From Nitrospira sp. (lineage in GTDB: Bacteria > Nitrospirota > Nitrospiria > Nitrospirales > Nitrospiraceae): DNA of 50,105 nucleotides. The stretch is from NCBI GenBank assembly GCA_020697375.1, contig JAJFBJ010000019.1:1-50105 (forward strand), given 5' to 3'. Positions 25,426-36,152 of this stretch are shown piece after piece. The stretch's first letter is position 1; the number at the start of each line of letters is the position of its first letter. Under the pieces are notes generated by a model that saw nothing but the letters and a program-made list of their open reading frames with translations, was not told where the DNA came from and made no database searches. The translations under genes were made by a program, and so were the position numbers.

Positions 25426-26601
25426 GTGAAGAAAGCGATTCTTGCGCTCGCCGATGGAACGGTATTCGAGGGGCGAGCTTTGGGAGCCGAGGGCGAGACG
25501 GGCGGTGAAGTCGTGTTCAACACGGCCATGACCGGTTATCAGGAGGTACTGACTGATCCTTCCTATCATGGCCAGATCGTGACCATGACCTGCCCGCACA
25601 TCGGGAACTACGGGGTGACACCGGAAGACATCGAGTCCGGTCGCATCTGGGCGGAGGGGTTTGTCGTCAAAGAATCCAGCCGGCTGGCGAGTAACTGGCG
25701 CAGCAAGGCGACGCTCCAGGAATATTTGCAGGCGGCGAACGTCGTGGCGATCGAGGGAATCGACACCAGGGCTCTCACCAGACACCTGCGGGAGAAGGGA
25801 GCGCAGCAGGGTGTGATCTCCCACCTCGACCTCGATCACCGCCGTGTGGCAGAGAAGGCCCGCATGGCGCCGGACATCATCGGACGTGACTTGGCTGCGA
25901 CCGTCACCTGCGCAAACCGCTACACATGGTCCGCCGGAACGGGCGATTGGATGCCCCGGCTGCAGATGCCTGAGCAGGCCGTGCCACGAACCAGGTGGCG
26001 CGTGGTCGCCTATGATTTTGGGATCAAACAGAACATTCTTCGGCGGCTCGTCGATATCGGGTGCGAGGTCACCGTGGTGCCGGCCGCGACCTCGGCAAAG
26101 GACGTGCTGGCCCTCAATCCCCATGGATTGTTTCTCTCGAACGGTCCCGGCGACCCGGAAGGCCTGCCCTATGCCATAGTCGCCTTGCAAGAGTTGATCG
26201 GCCGATTACCGATTTTCGGGATTTGCCTGGGGCACCAACTTCTCGGGCTGGCGCTGGGCTTTTCAACCTATAAATTGAAGTTCGGCCACCATGGCGCCAA
26301 TCATCCCGTCATCGATCTTCGGACAGGAAAAGGAGAAATCACATCCCAGAATCATAGTTTCGCCGTGCGCTTTCCAACCGATCGCGCGCAACAGGGGCTC
26401 GAGATGCCGCTCGTGGAGACGCCGTTCGGCCGGGTGCAGTTGAGCCATACCAGCCTCAACGACGGATCCGTGGAAGGCATGGTCTTTTTGGACCATCCAG
26501 TCTTCTCCGTCCAATATCACCCGGAAGCTTCGCCAGGTCCTCATGATTCAACGTATCTTTTTGATGAATTCACCGCATTAATGGAGAAACAGCATGCCTA
26601 G
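25426..26601 (+). CDS. carA: Carbamoyl phosphate synthase small subunit
   Basis: CarA releases ammonia from glutamine for CarB. The 391-residue protein has the N-terminal small-subunit domain ([34 protein letters not shown]) and a C-terminal class I glutamine amidotransferase domain with the nucleophile Cys in [13 protein letters not shown] and His-Glu in [13 protein letters not shown] 25426 is 5 nt after AAGGAG (25415-25420). It sits 2 bp after the DUF4149 gene and overlaps the SppA-type gene by 8 bp, with two unrelated genes between it and carB. Confidence 0.95.
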   Translation: MKKAILALADGTVFEGRALGAEGETGGEVVFNTAMTGYQEVLTDPSYHGQIVTMTCPHIGNYGVTPEDIESGRIWAEGFVVKESSRLASNWRSKATLQEYLQAANVVAIEGIDTRALTRHLREKGAQQGVISHLDLDHRRVAEKARMAPDIIGRDLAATVTCANRYTWSAGTGDWMPRLQMPEQAVPRTRWRVVAYDFGIKQNILRRLVDIGCEVTVVPAATSAKDVLALNPHGLFLSNGPGDPEGLPYAIVALQELIGRLPIFGICLGHQLLGLALGFSTYKLKFGHHGANHPVIDLRTGKGEITSQNHSFAVRFPTDRAQQGLEMPLVETPFGRVQLSHTSLNDGSVEGMVFLDHPVFSVQYHPEASPGPHDSTYLFDEFTALMEKQHA

Positions 26602-27562
26602 CCCATGGCAACTCTGTGCCGGTCTCGCCGTTTTGGTTCTCGCCCTGATGCAGGCTGCCTGCGTGACAATCAATTTACCTCCTGGACCTGGCGCGCTCGA
26701 AGAGCATAAGGTGAGCGGAAGCGGGAAGGACAAGGTCCTGCTGATGGATGTATCGGGCGTCATCAGTTCGGAGAATAAGGATGGATTTTATTCTTCTCCC
26801 GGCATGCTTGCCACCATCAAGGAAGAACTGGATCGCGCGGCGAAGGATGAGCGCGTCAAGGCCGTCGTGATTCGGATCAACAGTCCGGGAGGCACGGTCA
26901 CGGCCTCGGATATCATCCACCATGAACTGAAATCGTTCAAAACTTCCCGCAAGATTCCGGTGGTGGCCTCGATCATGGATGTCGGCGCCTCCGGAGGCTA
27001 CTACATCGCGGCCGCCGCGGATTCCGTGTTGGCCCATCCTTCTTCCGTCACCGGAAGCATCGGCGTGATCATGCTGACCGTCAATGCCAGGGGGCTTCTG
27101 GAGAAGGTGGGCGTCGAAACGAATGCCGTGACGTCGGGACCACGCAAGGACATGGGATCACCTTTCCGTTCGATGCTGCCGGAGGAGCGCGCGATCTTCC
27201 AGGGTGTCATCGACGGGTTTTATCAACGATTCCTTCATGTCGTGCAGGAAGGTCGTCCGAATTTATCCGGCGACCATATCAAGAAACTGGCGGACGGCAG
27301 GATTTACTCCGGCGAACAAGCCAAAGAATCGGGATTGGTGGATGAGATCGGGTACCTGGAGGACGCCGTCGAACTGGCCAAAAAGAAAGCCGGTCTATCG
27401 GAAGCGCGCGTCGTGACCTACAGGCGACCGGGCGAATATCAGAATAACGTCTACTCGCGAATCGTCACGCCGGCGCCGAACCTCGCCAATTTGGCGAATA
27501 TCGATCTCCTTTCGATGGTACGGGGCGGATCGCCGCAGTTCATGTATCTCTGGATGCCGTAA
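26594..27562 (+). CDS. sppA: SppA-type signal peptide peptidase (S49), lipoprotein form
   Basis: This 322-residue peptidase digests released signal peptides in the envelope. An N-terminal hydrophobic segment ends in a lipobox (LMQAAC), so it is probably lipid-anchored. The S49 core shows VIRINSPGG, the nucleophile Ser in [12 protein letters not shown] and the likely general-base Lys in [11 protein letters not shown], giving the Ser-Lys dyad of the short SppA form. [11 protein letters not shown] is the usual beta segment between them. The ATG at 26594 overlaps the end of carA by 8 bp, so it is expressed with the pyrimidine genes. Confidence 0.9.
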   Translation: MPSPWQLCAGLAVLVLALMQAACVTINLPPGPGALEEHKVSGSGKDKVLLMDVSGVISSENKDGFYSSPGMLATIKEELDRAAKDERVKAVVIRINSPGGTVTASDIIHHELKSFKTSRKIPVVASIMDVGASGGYYIAAAADSVLAHPSSVTGSIGVIMLTVNARGLLEKVGVETNAVTSGPRKDMGSPFRSMLPEERAIFQGVIDGFYQRFLHVVQEGRPNLSGDHIKKLADGRIYSGEQAKESGLVDEIGYLEDAVELAKKKAGLSEARVVTYRRPGEYQNNVYSRIVTPAPNLANLANIDLLSMVRGGSPQFMYLWMP

Positions 27563-27612
27563 GCCGATGAGTTGCATCCTGAGCAAGGTGCTGATTGAAT
27601 GGAGCAGCCACC

Positions 27613-28593
27613 ATGCGTCCATCGTCGGATCATTCAATCGAAACCATGCTGCACCGCCCGATGGGACGGAGGGCTGCCCTGGCGCTCGGCGCGCGCGCGT
27701 TCTCTCTCCTGTCCACCATGTGTGGGCTTGGAGCGGCGGCCGGACTGCTGCAATCCATCGCAGGCTGTCAGCGGGCGCCCGGCACGGCGCGCGATCAGTT
27801 CATTTTCCTGTCGGAAGAAAAAGAAATGGCCATGGGGCTTTCGGCCTTTCGGGAAGTGCTCCGGCAGGCCCCCTTGAGCGAGAACTCGGAAATCAACGAA
27901 ATGGTGCATCGGGTGGGAGACCGTATCGCCCAAGCGGCGAACAAGCCTGAGTATCAGTGGGAATTCGCCGTCATTCAGGATGATCGCACCATCAACGCCT
28001 TCGCGCTTCCCGGCGGGAAGGTGGCCGTGTTTACCGGAATCTTGAAAGTGACGAAGACGGAAGACGGATTGGCGACGGTGATGGGCCATGAGGTGGCGCA
28101 TGCCCTGCAACGCCACGGGGTGGAACGGATGAGTCGTGGGATTCTCGAACAGATCGGACAGCTCGCCGCCTTGGGCGCGGGCGCAGCCTCAGGTCGTCCG
28201 GATGCGGCCATGGCGGCAATGACAGCCTATGGCGTGGGCGTGTCGTTGCCGTTCGACCGCAGACAGGAATCGGAAGCGGATTTTATCGGCCTCCGGTTGA
28301 TGGCCCAGGCGGGCTATGACCCCCGCGAAGCCGTCGCCTTTTGGGAACGGATGAGCGGCTGTCCGCGAGCCATGATCAATAAACTTTGTTTTCGTTCGCA
28401 ACAGGCGATTCCGGAGTTTCTCTCGACACATCCGTCGGATGTCAGCCGGATCAATCAAATCGAAGCCTGGATTCCTGAGGCCTTGAAGCACTATCACGAT
28501 CCCGGACAAATCCCGACGATCCCCTTCGGTCCGATTCAACCCTACCGGCCTCCGGTGGGACCTATGCCTGAGGCGCCCCTGCCGACTGGGTAA
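27613..28593 (+). CDS. M48-family metallopeptidase, predicted lipoprotein
   Basis: The 326-residue protein has an RR-containing N-terminal region (MGRRAALALGARAFS) followed by a lipobox-like SIAGC, then the peptidase M48 domain. The zinc motif is VMGHEVAHALQRHG (HExxH) with the third ligand Glu in RQESEADFIG. It resembles BepA/LoiP-type periplasmic quality-control proteases without TPRs. The C-terminus is proline-rich (PFGPIQPYRPPVGPMPEAP). ATG 27613 follows GGAG by 8 nt; TTG 27595 is an alternative. It lies 50 bp after sppA and 20 bp before carB. Confidence 0.88.
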   Translation: MRPSSDHSIETMLHRPMGRRAALALGARAFSLLSTMCGLGAAAGLLQSIAGCQRAPGTARDQFIFLSEEKEMAMGLSAFREVLRQAPLSENSEINEMVHRVGDRIAQAANKPEYQWEFAVIQDDRTINAFALPGGKVAVFTGILKVTKTEDGLATVMGHEVAHALQRHGVERMSRGILEQIGQLAALGAGAASGRPDAAMAAMTAYGVGVSLPFDRRQESEADFIGLRLMAQAGYDPREAVAFWERMSGCPRAMINKLCFRSQQAIPEFLSTHPSDVSRINQIEAWIPEALKHYHDPGQIPTIPFGPIQPYRPPVGPMPEAPLPTG

Positions 28594-28613
28594 CTGCTTT
28601 CTAGAGGTCAATC

Positions 28614-31600
28614 GTGCCACGACGTACAGATATCCGCTCCATACTCTTGATCGGTTCCGGCCCCATCGTCATCGGGCAGGCCTGCGAATTCGACTATTCA
28701 GGCACGCAGGCCTGCAAGGCTCTCAAGGAAGAGGGCTATCGGGTCATCCTGATCAACAGCAATCCCGCCACGATTATGACCGACCCGGATTTTGCCGACC
28801 GGACGTACATCGAGCCGATCACGCTGGACGTGGTCGAAAAGGTGATCGAATGCGAGCGGCCGGATGCGCTGTTGCCGACCATGGGCGGACAGACGGCGTT
28901 GAATACGGCGATCGGCCTCGCCAAGCGGGGAGTGCTGGAAAAGTACGGCGTCAAACTGATCGGCGCGTCGATCGCCGCCATCCATAAGGCCGAAGACCGC
29001 AACGCCTTTCGCCAGGCGATGTGGAAAATCGGCTTGCGCGTACCGGACAGCGGCGTGGCGACCTCCCTGCCGGAGGCCGAGCATGAACTGGAACGGATCA
29101 GGTTCCCGGCCATCGTGCGTCCGTCGTTTACCATGGGAGGGACCGGCGGCAACATCGCCTACAACATCGAAGAATTCCGCGCGCATGTGGAATGGGGCCT
29201 GTCCATGAGTCCGGTCCGGCAGGTGCTGATCGAACAGTCGGTCATCGGTTGGAAGGAGTTCGAGCTCGAAGTCATGCGCGACCTCAACGACAATGTGGTC
29301 ATCGTCTGTCCGATCGAAAATCTCGACCCGATGGGCGTGCATACCGGGGACAGCATCACCGTCGCGCCGGCCCTCACGCTGACGGACAAGGAATATCAAA
29401 TGATGCGGGATGCGGCGGTGCGCATCATCCGCGAAATCGGCGTCGATACCGGGGGGGCGAACATCCAGTTCGGCATGAACCCCCTCAACGGCGAGATGGT
29501 GGTCATCGAAATGAATCCGCGGGTGTCCCGGAGTTCCGCCCTCGCCTCGAAGGCGACGGGCTTTCCCATTGCCAAGATTGCGGCGAAGCTCGCCGTCGGC
29601 TATACGCTCGATGAAGTATCGAACGACATTACCGGCGTCACCAAGGCCTCGTTCGAACCCACCATCGATTACGTCGTCGTCAAAATTCCACGATTCGCCT
29701 TTCAGAAATTCCCCGGCGCCGACCCCACGCTGACCACACAGATGAAATCGGTCGGGGAGGTCATGGCGATCGGACGGACCTTCAAGGAATCGCTCCAGAA
29801 GGCGATCCGTTCCATGGAAATCGATCAGTACGGGTTCAGTTCCAAGATGGGTTTGGATCTGGGAATGCCGCCCGGCCTGGACCGGGAGGAAGCGACGGAA
29901 CAGGTTCGCAAAACCCTCCGTACGCCGCTTCCCGACCGGCTCTGGCGGCTGGCGGACGGCATGCGGCTTGGCATGACAAACGAGGAATTGTTTGCGCTCA
30001 CCAAGATCGACCCCTGGTTTTTGGAACAGATCCGCGAAATCGTGTTGTTCGAACCCCGACTCGTCGCGAAACGCGGCTCGGTAGGCTCCTCGGGACTCGA
30101 TCCGGAGCTGTTGCTGGAAGCGAAGGCCTTGGGTTTTTCCGACGAGCGTCTGGCTCAGCTCCTGGGCGTGGAACAGGAGACCGTGCGAGGATGGCGGCTG
30201 GCGTTGGCTCAGGGAGATCGTCCGCGCGGAGTGACCTATAAACGGGTCGATACCTGCGCCGCCGAGTTTGAAGCCCACACGCCCTATCTCTACTCGACCT
30301 ACGAGCAGGAATGCGAGGCCAGGCCCACCAATCGTAAAAAAGTCATCATTCTCGGCGGCGGGCCCAACCGCATCGGGCAGGGGATCGAATTCGACTACTG
30401 TTGCGTCCATGCCGCCATGGCGTTGCGTGAAGAACAGATCGAAACCATCATGGTCAATTGCAATCCCGAAACGGTGAGCACGGATTATGACACCTCCGAC
30501 CGGCTCTACTTCGAACCCCTCACGCAAGAAGACGTGCTGAACATCGTGCAGCGGGAACGGCCGATGGGGGTCGTGCTGCAATTCGGCGGACAGACACCGT
30601 TGAAGTTGGCTCTTTCCCTGTCCCGCGCCGGCGTGACGATCCTCGGCACCAGCCCCGATGCGATCGATCGCGCGGAAGACCGGGAGCGGTTCCGCGAGCT
30701 GCTCGATAAACTCGGCTTGCGCCAGGCGGAGAGCGGCATGGCTCGTTCCGTGGAGGAAGCGGTGAAGATCGCCGCCGGCATCACCTATCCGGTGATGGTG
30801 CGTCCGTCCTATGTGCTAGGCGGGCGGTCCATGCAAATCGTCTATGATGAGGCGGGGCTGCTTCACTACATGAGCTCGGCGGTCAAGGCATCGGACAAAC
30901 ATCCGGTCTTGATCGACAAGTACTTGCGCGATGCCATCGAAATCGATGCCGATGCCATTTCGGATGGCAGGACCGTGGTGGTGGCCGGGATCATGGAGCA
31001 CATTGAAGAGGCCGGCGTCCATTCCGGCGACTCGGCCTGCTCGCTTCCGCCCTACACATTGGATGCCTCCATCATCGAAGAAATACGGCGCCAAATGACC
31101 GCTCTGGCGCTGGAGCTCGGGGTCATCGGCTTGATGAACGCGCAATTTGCCGTGAAGGATCAGACGATCTACGTCCTGGAGGTCAATCCGCGCGGGTCGC
31201 GGACCGTTCCGTTCGTCAGCAAAGCGATCGGGGTGCCCCTTGCAAAATTGGCGATGAAGGTGATGGTCGGAAAATCGCTCCAACAGCTGAATTTCACCAG
31301 CGCCCCGGCGCCGGCGCACCTCTCGGTCAAGGAGGCGGTCTTCCCCTTCACGAAATTCGCGGGGGTGGATGTTCTGCTGGGTCCCGAGATGAAATCCACA
31401 GGGGAGGTCATGGGAATCGACAGTGATTTCGGATGGGCCTTCGCCAAATCCCAGGCCGGAGCCGGTTCCAGCCTGCCGACTTCCGGCACGGCCTTTATCA
31501 GCGTCAAAGCCGAAGATCGCGCGGGAGCCTGCGATGTCGCCCGACGGCTCGTTGCCCTGGGGTTTCGTATCACGGCCACGTCCGGCACCGCGGCCCACCT

Positions 31601-31883
31601 CAGTGAACAGGGAATGCGCGTGGATGTCGTCAACAAAGTGCAGGAAGGACGCCCGCACGTCGTCGACCATATCAAAAATGGTGACGTCGCCCTGGTCGTG
31701 AATACGGTGCGGACCGCCTCCGCCCATACCGACTCCCTGTCCATTCGGCGTGAAGCGCTGCATAAGGGAATTCCCTATTACACCACCATGCGTGGAGCAT
31801 TGGCGGCGGTGATGGGCATTGAAGCGTTGCTAAAAAAGGGGCTTGCCATTCGAGCGTTGCAGGAGTATCACCGCATTACCTGA
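28614..31883 (+). CDS. carB: Carbamoyl phosphate synthase large subunit
   Basis: CarB makes carbamoyl phosphate from bicarbonate, ammonia and two ATP. At 1089 residues it is full length. The two homologous halves are visible: the first starts with [19 protein letters not shown] and includes [14 protein letters not shown]; the second starts with [18 protein letters not shown]. Each has an ATP-grasp domain with [17 protein letters not shown] in half one and [17 protein letters not shown] in half two. The C-terminal allosteric MGS domain ([18 protein letters not shown] to [13 protein letters not shown]) is complete. The start is GTG at 28614. A hairpin terminator candidate follows the stop. Confidence 0.96.
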   Translation: MPRRTDIRSILLIGSGPIVIGQACEFDYSGTQACKALKEEGYRVILINSNPATIMTDPDFADRTYIEPITLDVVEKVIECERPDALLPTMGGQTALNTAIGLAKRGVLEKYGVKLIGASIAAIHKAEDRNAFRQAMWKIGLRVPDSGVATSLPEAEHELERIRFPAIVRPSFTMGGTGGNIAYNIEEFRAHVEWGLSMSPVRQVLIEQSVIGWKEFELEVMRDLNDNVVIVCPIENLDPMGVHTGDSITVAPALTLTDKEYQMMRDAAVRIIREIGVDTGGANIQFGMNPLNGEMVVIEMNPRVSRSSALASKATGFPIAKIAAKLAVGYTLDEVSNDITGVTKASFEPTIDYVVVKIPRFAFQKFPGADPTLTTQMKSVGEVMAIGRTFKESLQKAIRSMEIDQYGFSSKMGLDLGMPPGLDREEATEQVRKTLRTPLPDRLWRLADGMRLGMTNEELFALTKIDPWFLEQIREIVLFEPRLVAKRGSVGSSGLDPELLLEAKALGFSDERLAQLLGVEQETVRGWRLALAQGDRPRGVTYKRVDTCAAEFEAHTPYLYSTYEQECEARPTNRKKVIILGGGPNRIGQGIEFDYCCVHAAMALREEQIETIMVNCNPETVSTDYDTSDRLYFEPLTQEDVLNIVQRERPMGVVLQFGGQTPLKLALSLSRAGVTILGTSPDAIDRAEDRERFRELLDKLGLRQAESGMARSVEEAVKIAAGITYPVMVRPSYVLGGRSMQIVYDEAGLLHYMSSAVKASDKHPVLIDKYLRDAIEIDADAISDGRTVVVAGIMEHIEEAGVHSGDSACSLPPYTLDASIIEEIRRQMTALALELGVIGLMNAQFAVKDQTIYVLEVNPRGSRTVPFVSKAIGVPLAKLAMKVMVGKSLQQLNFTSAPAPAHLSVKEAVFPFTKFAGVDVLLGPEMKSTGEVMGIDSDFGWAFAKSQAGAGSSLPTSGTAFISVKAEDRAGACDVARRLVALGFRITATSGTAAHLSEQGMRVDVVNKVQEGRPHVVDHIKNGDVALVVNTVRTASAHTDSLSIRREALHKGIPYYTTMRGALAAVMGIEALLKKGLAIRALQEYHRIT

Positions 31884-31910
31884 CGACGGATTCAAGCGAC
31901 GAGCGATTTC

Positions 31911-31954
31911 TTTCACCTTCCGGCAAGACAGCGGGAGGTGAAGAATTTCTATTG
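31911..31954 (+). terminator. Possible terminator after carB
   Basis: TTCACCTTCC (31912-31921) pairs with GGGAGGTGAA (31933-31942), one G-U, around an 11-nt loop, followed by a weak T-rich stretch (ATTTCTATT). It would separate carB from greA. Confidence 0.45.
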
Positions 31955-32025
31955 TGCTCGTTACCGCGTGAGGGGCAGAGTAGGCAGGACGCTGATACAT
32001 GTTCCATGGTCATGTGGGGGAAGGT

Positions 32026-32502
32026 ATGCCGACACCGATCACGAAAAAAGGATATGAAGCGCTGAAAGCTGAATTGGACCGGTTGCATAAAGTCGAGCGG
32101 CCTCGGGTGATCGAAGCCATTGCGGAGGCCCGCGCGCATGGCGATCTAAGCGAGAATGCGGAATACGATGCAGCGAAAGAGCGTCAGGGATTTATTGAAG
32201 CGCGGCTGGCTGAGCTGAAAAGCAAACTCGCCGACGCCCGTATCATCGAGATCGCGGGGCGGACGAGCGAGACCGTGGTATTCGGGGCCACCGTGGTATT
32301 GATCGAACAAGAGGCCCAGGAAAAAAAGCAGTACACCCTGGTCGGACAGGATGAGGCGGATCTCAAATTTTCCCGTATCTCCGTCCAGTCGCCGGTCGGC
32401 CGGGCGCTCATCGGCAAACGGGTGGGAGATCTGGTTGAAGTCACGACACCGGCCAAGGTCGTCGAGTACGAAGTGGTGGAAATCAGGTTCGAAGAACTGT
32501 AG
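32026..32502 (+). CDS. greA: Transcription elongation factor GreA
   Basis: GreA enters the RNA polymerase secondary channel and stimulates cleavage of backtracked RNA. The 158-residue protein has an N-terminal coiled coil with the catalytic acidic tip in AHGDLSENAEYDAAKERQ and the C-terminal FKBP-like domain (FGATVVLIEQEAQ, SPVGRALIGKRVGDLVEV). ATG 32026 matches the usual short N-terminus (TKKGYEALKAEL); an ATG at 31999 adds 9 residues without family support. It lies 142 bp after carB and 32 bp before the SAM hydrolase gene. Confidence 0.95.
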   Translation: MPTPITKKGYEALKAELDRLHKVERPRVIEAIAEARAHGDLSENAEYDAAKERQGFIEARLAELKSKLADARIIEIAGRTSETVVFGATVVLIEQEAQEKKQYTLVGQDEADLKFSRISVQSPVGRALIGKRVGDLVEVTTPAKVVEYEVVEIRFEEL

Positions 32503-32534
32503 GCCGAAGGTACGTTTGCCGGTCTTGTCATTCC

Positions 32535-33332
32535 ATGCCGTTAGCCATCCCTCTCATTACCCTGTTGACGGATTTCGGCGAGCGCGACTATTTCGTCGCG
32601 AGCATGAAGGGCGTCATTCTCAATATCAATCCGCAAGCCCGTATTGTAGACCTGTCTCATCAGGTGACCGCTCATGACGTGGCAGATGCGGCCTACCTGT
32701 TGAAATCCTGCTACCGATATTTCCCCGATGGGACGATCCATGTGGCGGTCGTCGACCCGGGCGTCGGGGGCGAGCGGCGACCACTCCTTGTTTCTTCATC
32801 GCGCTATTTTTTCGTGGGGCCGGATAATGGACTCTTCACGCATGTCTACCAGGAGGAGAGCGGCATTGAGGCGCGCCACATTGAAAACCGCCAATACCGG
32901 CTGGATTCCGACGGCGCCACGTTCGATGGACGCGATCTCTTCGCACCTGCGGCAGCCTGGCTGACCAAAGGCCAGCCGATCGGATCGTTCGGCCGGCTCG
33001 TGCCGAATTACGAGCGGTTGGCGATTCCCGATCCGGCCTGGGACAAACATGTGATGGCGGGACAGATCGTACACATCGACCGTTTCGGCAATCTCATGAC
33101 TAATCTGACCGCCTATCACTTCAAAGAAGCGCGTGGTCTCGTCAAGCGCGAGCCGTACGTTCGCATCGGCGGACTCACGATCGAGGGATTGGTAGGGAGT
33201 TATGAGGACGGTTCTCCTGATCTGCCGCAGGCATTGATCAATAGTAACGGGTACTTGGAGGTATTCTTGAAAGAGGGGCGTGCGGCAGATCGAATGAACG
33301 CCGTCCGAGGGACAAGGGTTGAACTCTGCTGA
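32535..33332 (+). CDS. DUF62 / SAM hydroxide adenosyltransferase family protein
   Basis: This family (including chlorinase and fluorinase relatives) splits S-adenosylmethionine to adenosine and methionine with water. The 265-residue protein has the N-terminal LLTDFGERDYFVASMKGVI motif with the Asp that binds the substrate ribose, then DLSHQV, VVDPGVGGERRPLLV and PDNGLF, and a C-terminal HIDRFGNLMTNL strand with VGSYEDGSPD. The hydrolase member is the most likely since it is the widespread one. It follows greA by 32 bp and may be co-transcribed. Confidence 0.88.
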   Translation: MPLAIPLITLLTDFGERDYFVASMKGVILNINPQARIVDLSHQVTAHDVADAAYLLKSCYRYFPDGTIHVAVVDPGVGGERRPLLVSSSRYFFVGPDNGLFTHVYQEESGIEARHIENRQYRLDSDGATFDGRDLFAPAAAWLTKGQPIGSFGRLVPNYERLAIPDPAWDKHVMAGQIVHIDRFGNLMTNLTAYHFKEARGLVKREPYVRIGGLTIEGLVGSYEDGSPDLPQALINSNGYLEVFLKEGRAADRMNAVRGTRVELC

Positions 33333-33545
33333 GCCAGTTACATTGGATTGCAGTCGGCGGCCAACGCACTTGTCACCCTCATGTCCTTCGACCCGTAATT
33401 GACAGGGCAAGGAGGCCGATGTTTAAATGACGCCCGTCCAGGTCTAGATTGGTGCACCTGCTCTCACCGGACTATGCCGATCTTCTCGCATATCCACCGG
33501 CAAACTGATCAATTCGATAGTGTTTCCGGTGCTCAACTGTCTCCT
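33333..33545. other. Intergenic spacer before the RND adaptor
   Basis: This 213-bp stretch contains an open extension of the next frame (from 33399) but no recognised promoter, RNA or repeat. Confidence 0.3.
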
Positions 33546-34721
33546 ATGGCCTCCGTAAGCCTTCCCATCGCATGCCTGAAACCCCTATGCTATCTGCCGG
33601 CGATCATTCTTTGCCTGAGCGTCACCGCCTGCACGCGTCCTGACCCGCCGCTGCCCGTGACCGAGAGCGTCCCGGCCCCGCTTGCTGCAAATCAGGAACC
33701 GCATGTCCGGACCATGCTCGTAGAAACTGCGGCCTCGCTTCATCCCCTGACCCTCTCCGCTCGACTGACCTACGCCGAGGACGGATTTTCAAGGATTTCA
33801 TCGCCCCTTCAGGGGCCGGTGCTGGACATTCGGGTGAAACTGGGACAGGCGGTCAAGGCGGGTGACATTCTGATGGTGATCGACGCGGCCGATATCGCCA
33901 GGGCCTATGCCGCCTATGTCGAAGAACTTTCTGAACTGGGACTTGCCGAACGCAACTATGAATTGACGAAGGATCTATACCAAGCCCAAGCCATGTCACT
34001 GAAGGATCTCGAACATGCGGAAAACGATCTGAACCGCGAGCGGGCGGAATTCAAACAGGCGAGGGGACGTCTATTGTCGCTTCGCGTGCCGGCCGCTGAA
34101 TTGAGCAAGCCCCTGGCCCAGCAGCTGATCACGTCACGATTCGATTTGCGGAGTCCGTTGACCGGAACGGTTGTCGAACGCAATGTGACGCCCGGACAAA
34201 TCGTCGGTCCCACTACCGATGCCCCTCTGTTTACCGTGGCAGATCTCGACCGACTGCAAGTGGTGGCGGATGTGTACGAGCGGGATCTGTCAGGCATCAA
34301 GATCGGGTCCGTCGCCACCATGACGGTCGAGGCCTATCCGGACATCGAATTTCCAGCCACCATCGCAGTGATCGGCGATGTCGTCGACCCAGCGACAAGA
34401 ACCATCAAGATTCGAGCGTCCGTCGCGAATGCAGATCGACGCCTGAAACCTGAAATGTTTGCGAGATTGACGGTCCCCGGTCACCGCATTCGTCAGAAGG
34501 TAGTCGTTCCACGGGAGGCGCTCATCGAACGGGCGGGGAAACAGTGGATCGTCCTGCAGCATGCCCCGGGTCGCTATGAGGAGCGGGTCGTGAACATCGA
34601 CAGCGCGGCAGGTAATCAGGTGACGATTCGAGAAGAGATCGCGGAGGGAGAACGGATCGTCCTTACGCCTTCTACAGTCAACCGGCTCGCAGGCGGTCCG
34701 ACATCGTCCGATGGTGTATGA
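33546..34721 (+). CDS. RND-type efflux periplasmic adaptor (MFP family), lipoprotein
   Basis: Membrane fusion proteins join an inner-membrane RND pump to an outer-membrane channel. The 391-residue protein has a signal sequence ending in a lipobox (LCLSVTAC). It then shows a lipoyl-like half (SSPLQGPVLDIRVKLGQAVKAGD), a helical hairpin (ELGLAERNYELTKDLYQAQ), the second lipoyl half (LRSPLTGTVVERNVTPGQIV) and beta-barrel and membrane-proximal domains (ADVYERDLSGIKIGSVATM). No RND pump or TolC-like gene is next to it. ATG 33546 puts the signal sequence at the N-terminus; an ATG at 33474 is an alternative. It converges with the minus-strand outer-membrane gene. Confidence 0.82.
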   Translation: MASVSLPIACLKPLCYLPAIILCLSVTACTRPDPPLPVTESVPAPLAANQEPHVRTMLVETAASLHPLTLSARLTYAEDGFSRISSPLQGPVLDIRVKLGQAVKAGDILMVIDAADIARAYAAYVEELSELGLAERNYELTKDLYQAQAMSLKDLEHAENDLNRERAEFKQARGRLLSLRVPAAELSKPLAQQLITSRFDLRSPLTGTVVERNVTPGQIVGPTTDAPLFTVADLDRLQVVADVYERDLSGIKIGSVATMTVEAYPDIEFPATIAVIGDVVDPATRTIKIRASVANADRRLKPEMFARLTVPGHRIRQKVVVPREALIERAGKQWIVLQHAPGRYEERVVNIDSAAGNQVTIREEIAEGERIVLTPSTVNRLAGGPTSSDGV

Positions 34722-34745
34722 CGAAGCGGGATATCAGGCACTCAT

Positions 34746-35972
34746 CTACAGGGTGGCGACAAGAATCCGCACCAATCCGGATAAATCCTCGCTATCCAGG
34801 CCGAACACCGCCCGGTTGGTCGTATTGGTATAGGACGCCTCCAGAGAAATCGTAGTGGGATGTCCGTAGATTGGATCCATATGAAATGCGAACATCCCCT
34901 TGCCCACGATGCTTTCCATCGCGGTCAGTCTATCGCTGGACGTCGTGCTCGTATATCCTCCCATCGCGCTGACTAACAATCGCTGACTCTGTTTGTACAA
35001 CAACGACAGGGATGCCATCGGCGTCTGGACCCTCGCGCCGGACCAGCGCTGATGTTCCGTCCGATAGGTGAGAGTCGGAGCCAGGGTCATGGTATTGAAG
35101 GGCCGATACAGGGCGGTAAAGGTCTGAGCGAATGCCGTCGTTTCGGCACCCCCGCGGATCTCGTCGCTCGTCAGAATGTAACTGGACGACAGCCTTGCGT
35201 CCCATGTGAGCCCGCTGTAAGCGAGGGCGGCTTCCATGCTGTTGCTCTGACTCCGCTGCGGAATCGTGTTCGCGGGATCGAACGTGCTCGCCATGGTGCT
35301 GCGTGAATAGGTCAGACTGATTTCGGGCCAAGCCGGCTTGGCAATCGCCACACCGAATCGATTGAAACTCTGTTGAAGCCGCGCACGGCTCGGATCCAGG
35401 TCCACATTATTCCAGGTCTGGCCGGTCGAACTTCGAAGCTTGGCGATACCAAGACCCCATTCGCCCCACATCTCGCGCACTGTCTGGTCCGGTGAATTAA
35501 AAAAGGCTTTGCCTGCCGATCGATAATTCAGGCCGTATCGAAGCTGGCCGACGCTTCCTCCCAACGACATACGTACCATCCGTTTGGAGCCATCGTCCCG
35601 TTGATCGATACGAGACGCCATGCCTGCGTCATTCGTCGCGTTGTTGGCCACTTCTCCTTCCGCCTTGAACTGGCCCTTGAGCCAAGTGGAGGCAGCGACG
35701 ATTCCTTTCGTCTTCGGAATGTCTGAATCCGGAACCAGGTCTTTCAAGCGGGTGGATGTCGCCGGTGGGACGAAAGACGACGCTTGGAAAGAGGTATGCA
35801 AAACCGGAGAAACGATCGAGAAGGGAATGGCCGATGCGCCGGATGTCCGGGCAGTATCCGTGAATTGAATGCGCTGAAGGAGTAGATCCGAATGTTGGGG
35901 ATCTTCCGCTCGAACAGGAAACGGCGCCATAAGGATCACGAGGAAGATCCAGATCACCGAGCCCTGTTTCAT
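34746..35972 (-). CDS. Predicted outer-membrane beta-barrel protein, family not recognised
   Basis: The 408-residue product has a signal peptide (SVIWIFLVILMAPFPVRA). The mature protein is rich in alternating polar-aromatic strands (LRYGLNYRSAGKAF, ISLTYSRSTMAS, YILTSDE, TISLEASYTNTTNRAVFGL) suggestive of a beta barrel. It ends in RILVATL, not in the aromatic residue most barrels carry. I recognise no family. A promoter candidate lies at 36018-36045. It may form an envelope module with the adaptor it converges on, but nothing in the sequence shows that. Confidence 0.6.
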   Translation of the reverse strand: MKQGSVIWIFLVILMAPFPVRAEDPQHSDLLLQRIQFTDTARTSGASAIPFSIVSPVLHTSFQASSFVPPATSTRLKDLVPDSDIPKTKGIVAASTWLKGQFKAEGEVANNATNDAGMASRIDQRDDGSKRMVRMSLGGSVGQLRYGLNYRSAGKAFFNSPDQTVREMWGEWGLGIAKLRSSTGQTWNNVDLDPSRARLQQSFNRFGVAIAKPAWPEISLTYSRSTMASTFDPANTIPQRSQSNSMEAALAYSGLTWDARLSSSYILTSDEIRGGAETTAFAQTFTALYRPFNTMTLAPTLTYRTEHQRWSGARVQTPMASLSLLYKQSQRLLVSAMGGYTSTTSSDRLTAMESIVGKGMFAFHMDPIYGHPTTISLEASYTNTTNRAVFGLDSEDLSGLVRILVATL

Positions 35973-36017
35973 GAAGCGCTATCCGCCAAGAACGAGATGT
36001 AACGCAGCATGAAATCA

Positions 36018-36045
36018 AGTGTAGCACTCGAGAAATCACCTGCAA
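36018..36045 (-). promoter_or_regulatory. Promoter of the outer-membrane protein gene
   Basis: On the minus strand TTGCAG (36045-36040) is 16 bp from TACACT (36023-36018), which also has an extended -10 (TGCTACACT). The start would be near 36011, about 39 nt before the ATG. Confidence 0.5.
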
Positions 36046-36080
36046 GTCACTGGGAAATAGGGACAAAAAACGTCAGGATT

Positions 36081-36096
36081 CGTTCAGAAGTGAACG
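36081..36096 (-). other. Small hairpin after bioA
   Basis: CGTTCA-GAAG-TGAACG forms a 6-bp stem with a tetraloop, 57 bp downstream of the bioA stop. It lacks a T-tract. Confidence 0.25.
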
Positions 36097-36152
36097 CTTG
36101 AGGTGTCACTTGATCGCTCGACTCGGCACAGCGGGCATTCTGCAGCGGGACT

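Noticed and set aside
28698..30581. A 627-codon antisense frame inside carB
   Set aside because: His/Arg/Asp-rich shadow of a high-GC gene; carB is unmistakable on the plus strand.
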